A DNA stretch of 5,204 bases from an uncultured Ruminococcus sp. (lineage in GTDB: Bacteria > Bacillota > Clostridia > Oscillospirales > Ruminococcaceae). How positions within the stretch are numbered: the first letter of the stretch is position 1; the number at the start of each line of letters is the position of its first letter. The stretch spans positions 1 to 5,204 of the forward strand of contig CALANW010000098.1 of assembly GCA_937926145.1 (NCBI GenBank), written 5' to 3'. Under the pieces are notes generated by a model. That model was not told where the DNA came from, searched no databases, and was given only the letters and a program-made list of their open reading frames with translations. Of this stretch, positions 5,069 through 5,204 are shown one piece after another. The position numbers and the translations under genes were made by a program.

Positions 5069-5097
5069 TTGCTTTTTTCTGTCTTTTTGTTTATAAT
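5069..5097 (+). promoter_or_regulatory. Possible rightward promoter for a gene beyond the window
   Basis: TTGCTT (5069-5074, matching the TTG core only) and a perfect TATAAT (5092-5097) are separated by 17 bases on the plus strand. The predicted start is near 5104. No ORF starts between there and the window end, so this would give a leader of at least 100 nt. It is divergent from the GNAT promoter. Confidence 0.5.
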
Positions 5098-5204
5098 GGA
5101 AATATCAAAGTGCGCGTTCATTCTGTTCTGAGTTGAGAAATACAGAAGATCAAAGACCAGCTATAAAAAGTCAATACCCTAATCCAAATTTTTAGGGAAA
5201 ACAG
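5098..5204. other. Non-coding right end with short inverted repeats
   Basis: No ORF with a ribosome binding site is present on either strand. TTCTGT (5121-5126) is repeated inverted as ACAGAA (5142-5147). CCCTAA (5177-5182) is repeated inverted as TTAGGG (5192-5197). Both could form short hairpins, either in the leader of a rightward gene or as operators. No T-tract or recognisable riboswitch or T-box core is visible. Confidence 0.4.

Overview
The window looks like chromosomal DNA from a low- to moderate-GC Gram-positive bacterium, most likely a gut clostridial lineage such as Ruminococcus/Oscillospiraceae. This is inferred from the greA-lysS gene order, strong AGGAGG-type ribosome binding sites, consensus sigma-A promoters with 17-base spacers, and the style of the proteins. 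The genus is a guess made without a database search. I see no phage, IS, CRISPR, tRNA or rRNA signal.

Layout. Bases 1-225 are non-coding: a GC-rich, multi-hairpin intergenic element (about 43-120), then a perfect-consensus promoter (137-165) and the greA leader. greA (226-702) and lysS (best start 781, end 2355) run rightward. They are separated by 78 bases holding a weak hairpin with a short T-run, so they are probably co-transcribed with some attenuation. A very strong intrinsic terminator (2362-2415) closes lysS. Its T-tract is followed one base later by the ribosome binding site of a six-segment membrane protein of unknown function (2430-3119). That gene is tightly coupled, with a 2-base gap, to a small cytosolic alpha/beta hydrolase (3122-3901). 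Next comes a stand-alone gene for a PPC/DUF296-domain protein (3974-4393) with its own near-perfect promoter. A 13-bp perfect hairpin (4412-4446) separates it from a convergent, leftward GNAT acetyltransferase gene (4977 to 4450). That gene is interrupted by one in-frame TGA where a Trp is expected. Bases 4978-5204 hold the GNAT ribosome binding site and promoter, plus a probable divergent rightward promoter whose gene lies outside the window.

Functionally, greA (transcript cleavage factor) and lysS (lysyl-tRNA synthetase) are core information-processing genes. The membrane protein/hydrolase pair and the PPC protein are accessory genes of unknown specific role. The GNAT gene is probably a recent pseudogene, because everything except one codon still reads as a full-length family member.

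I did not find a convincing new multi-gene system. The points most worth checking are the TGA-for-Trp codon, the membrane protein/hydrolase pair placed directly behind a strong terminator, and the structured GC-rich element upstream of greA.
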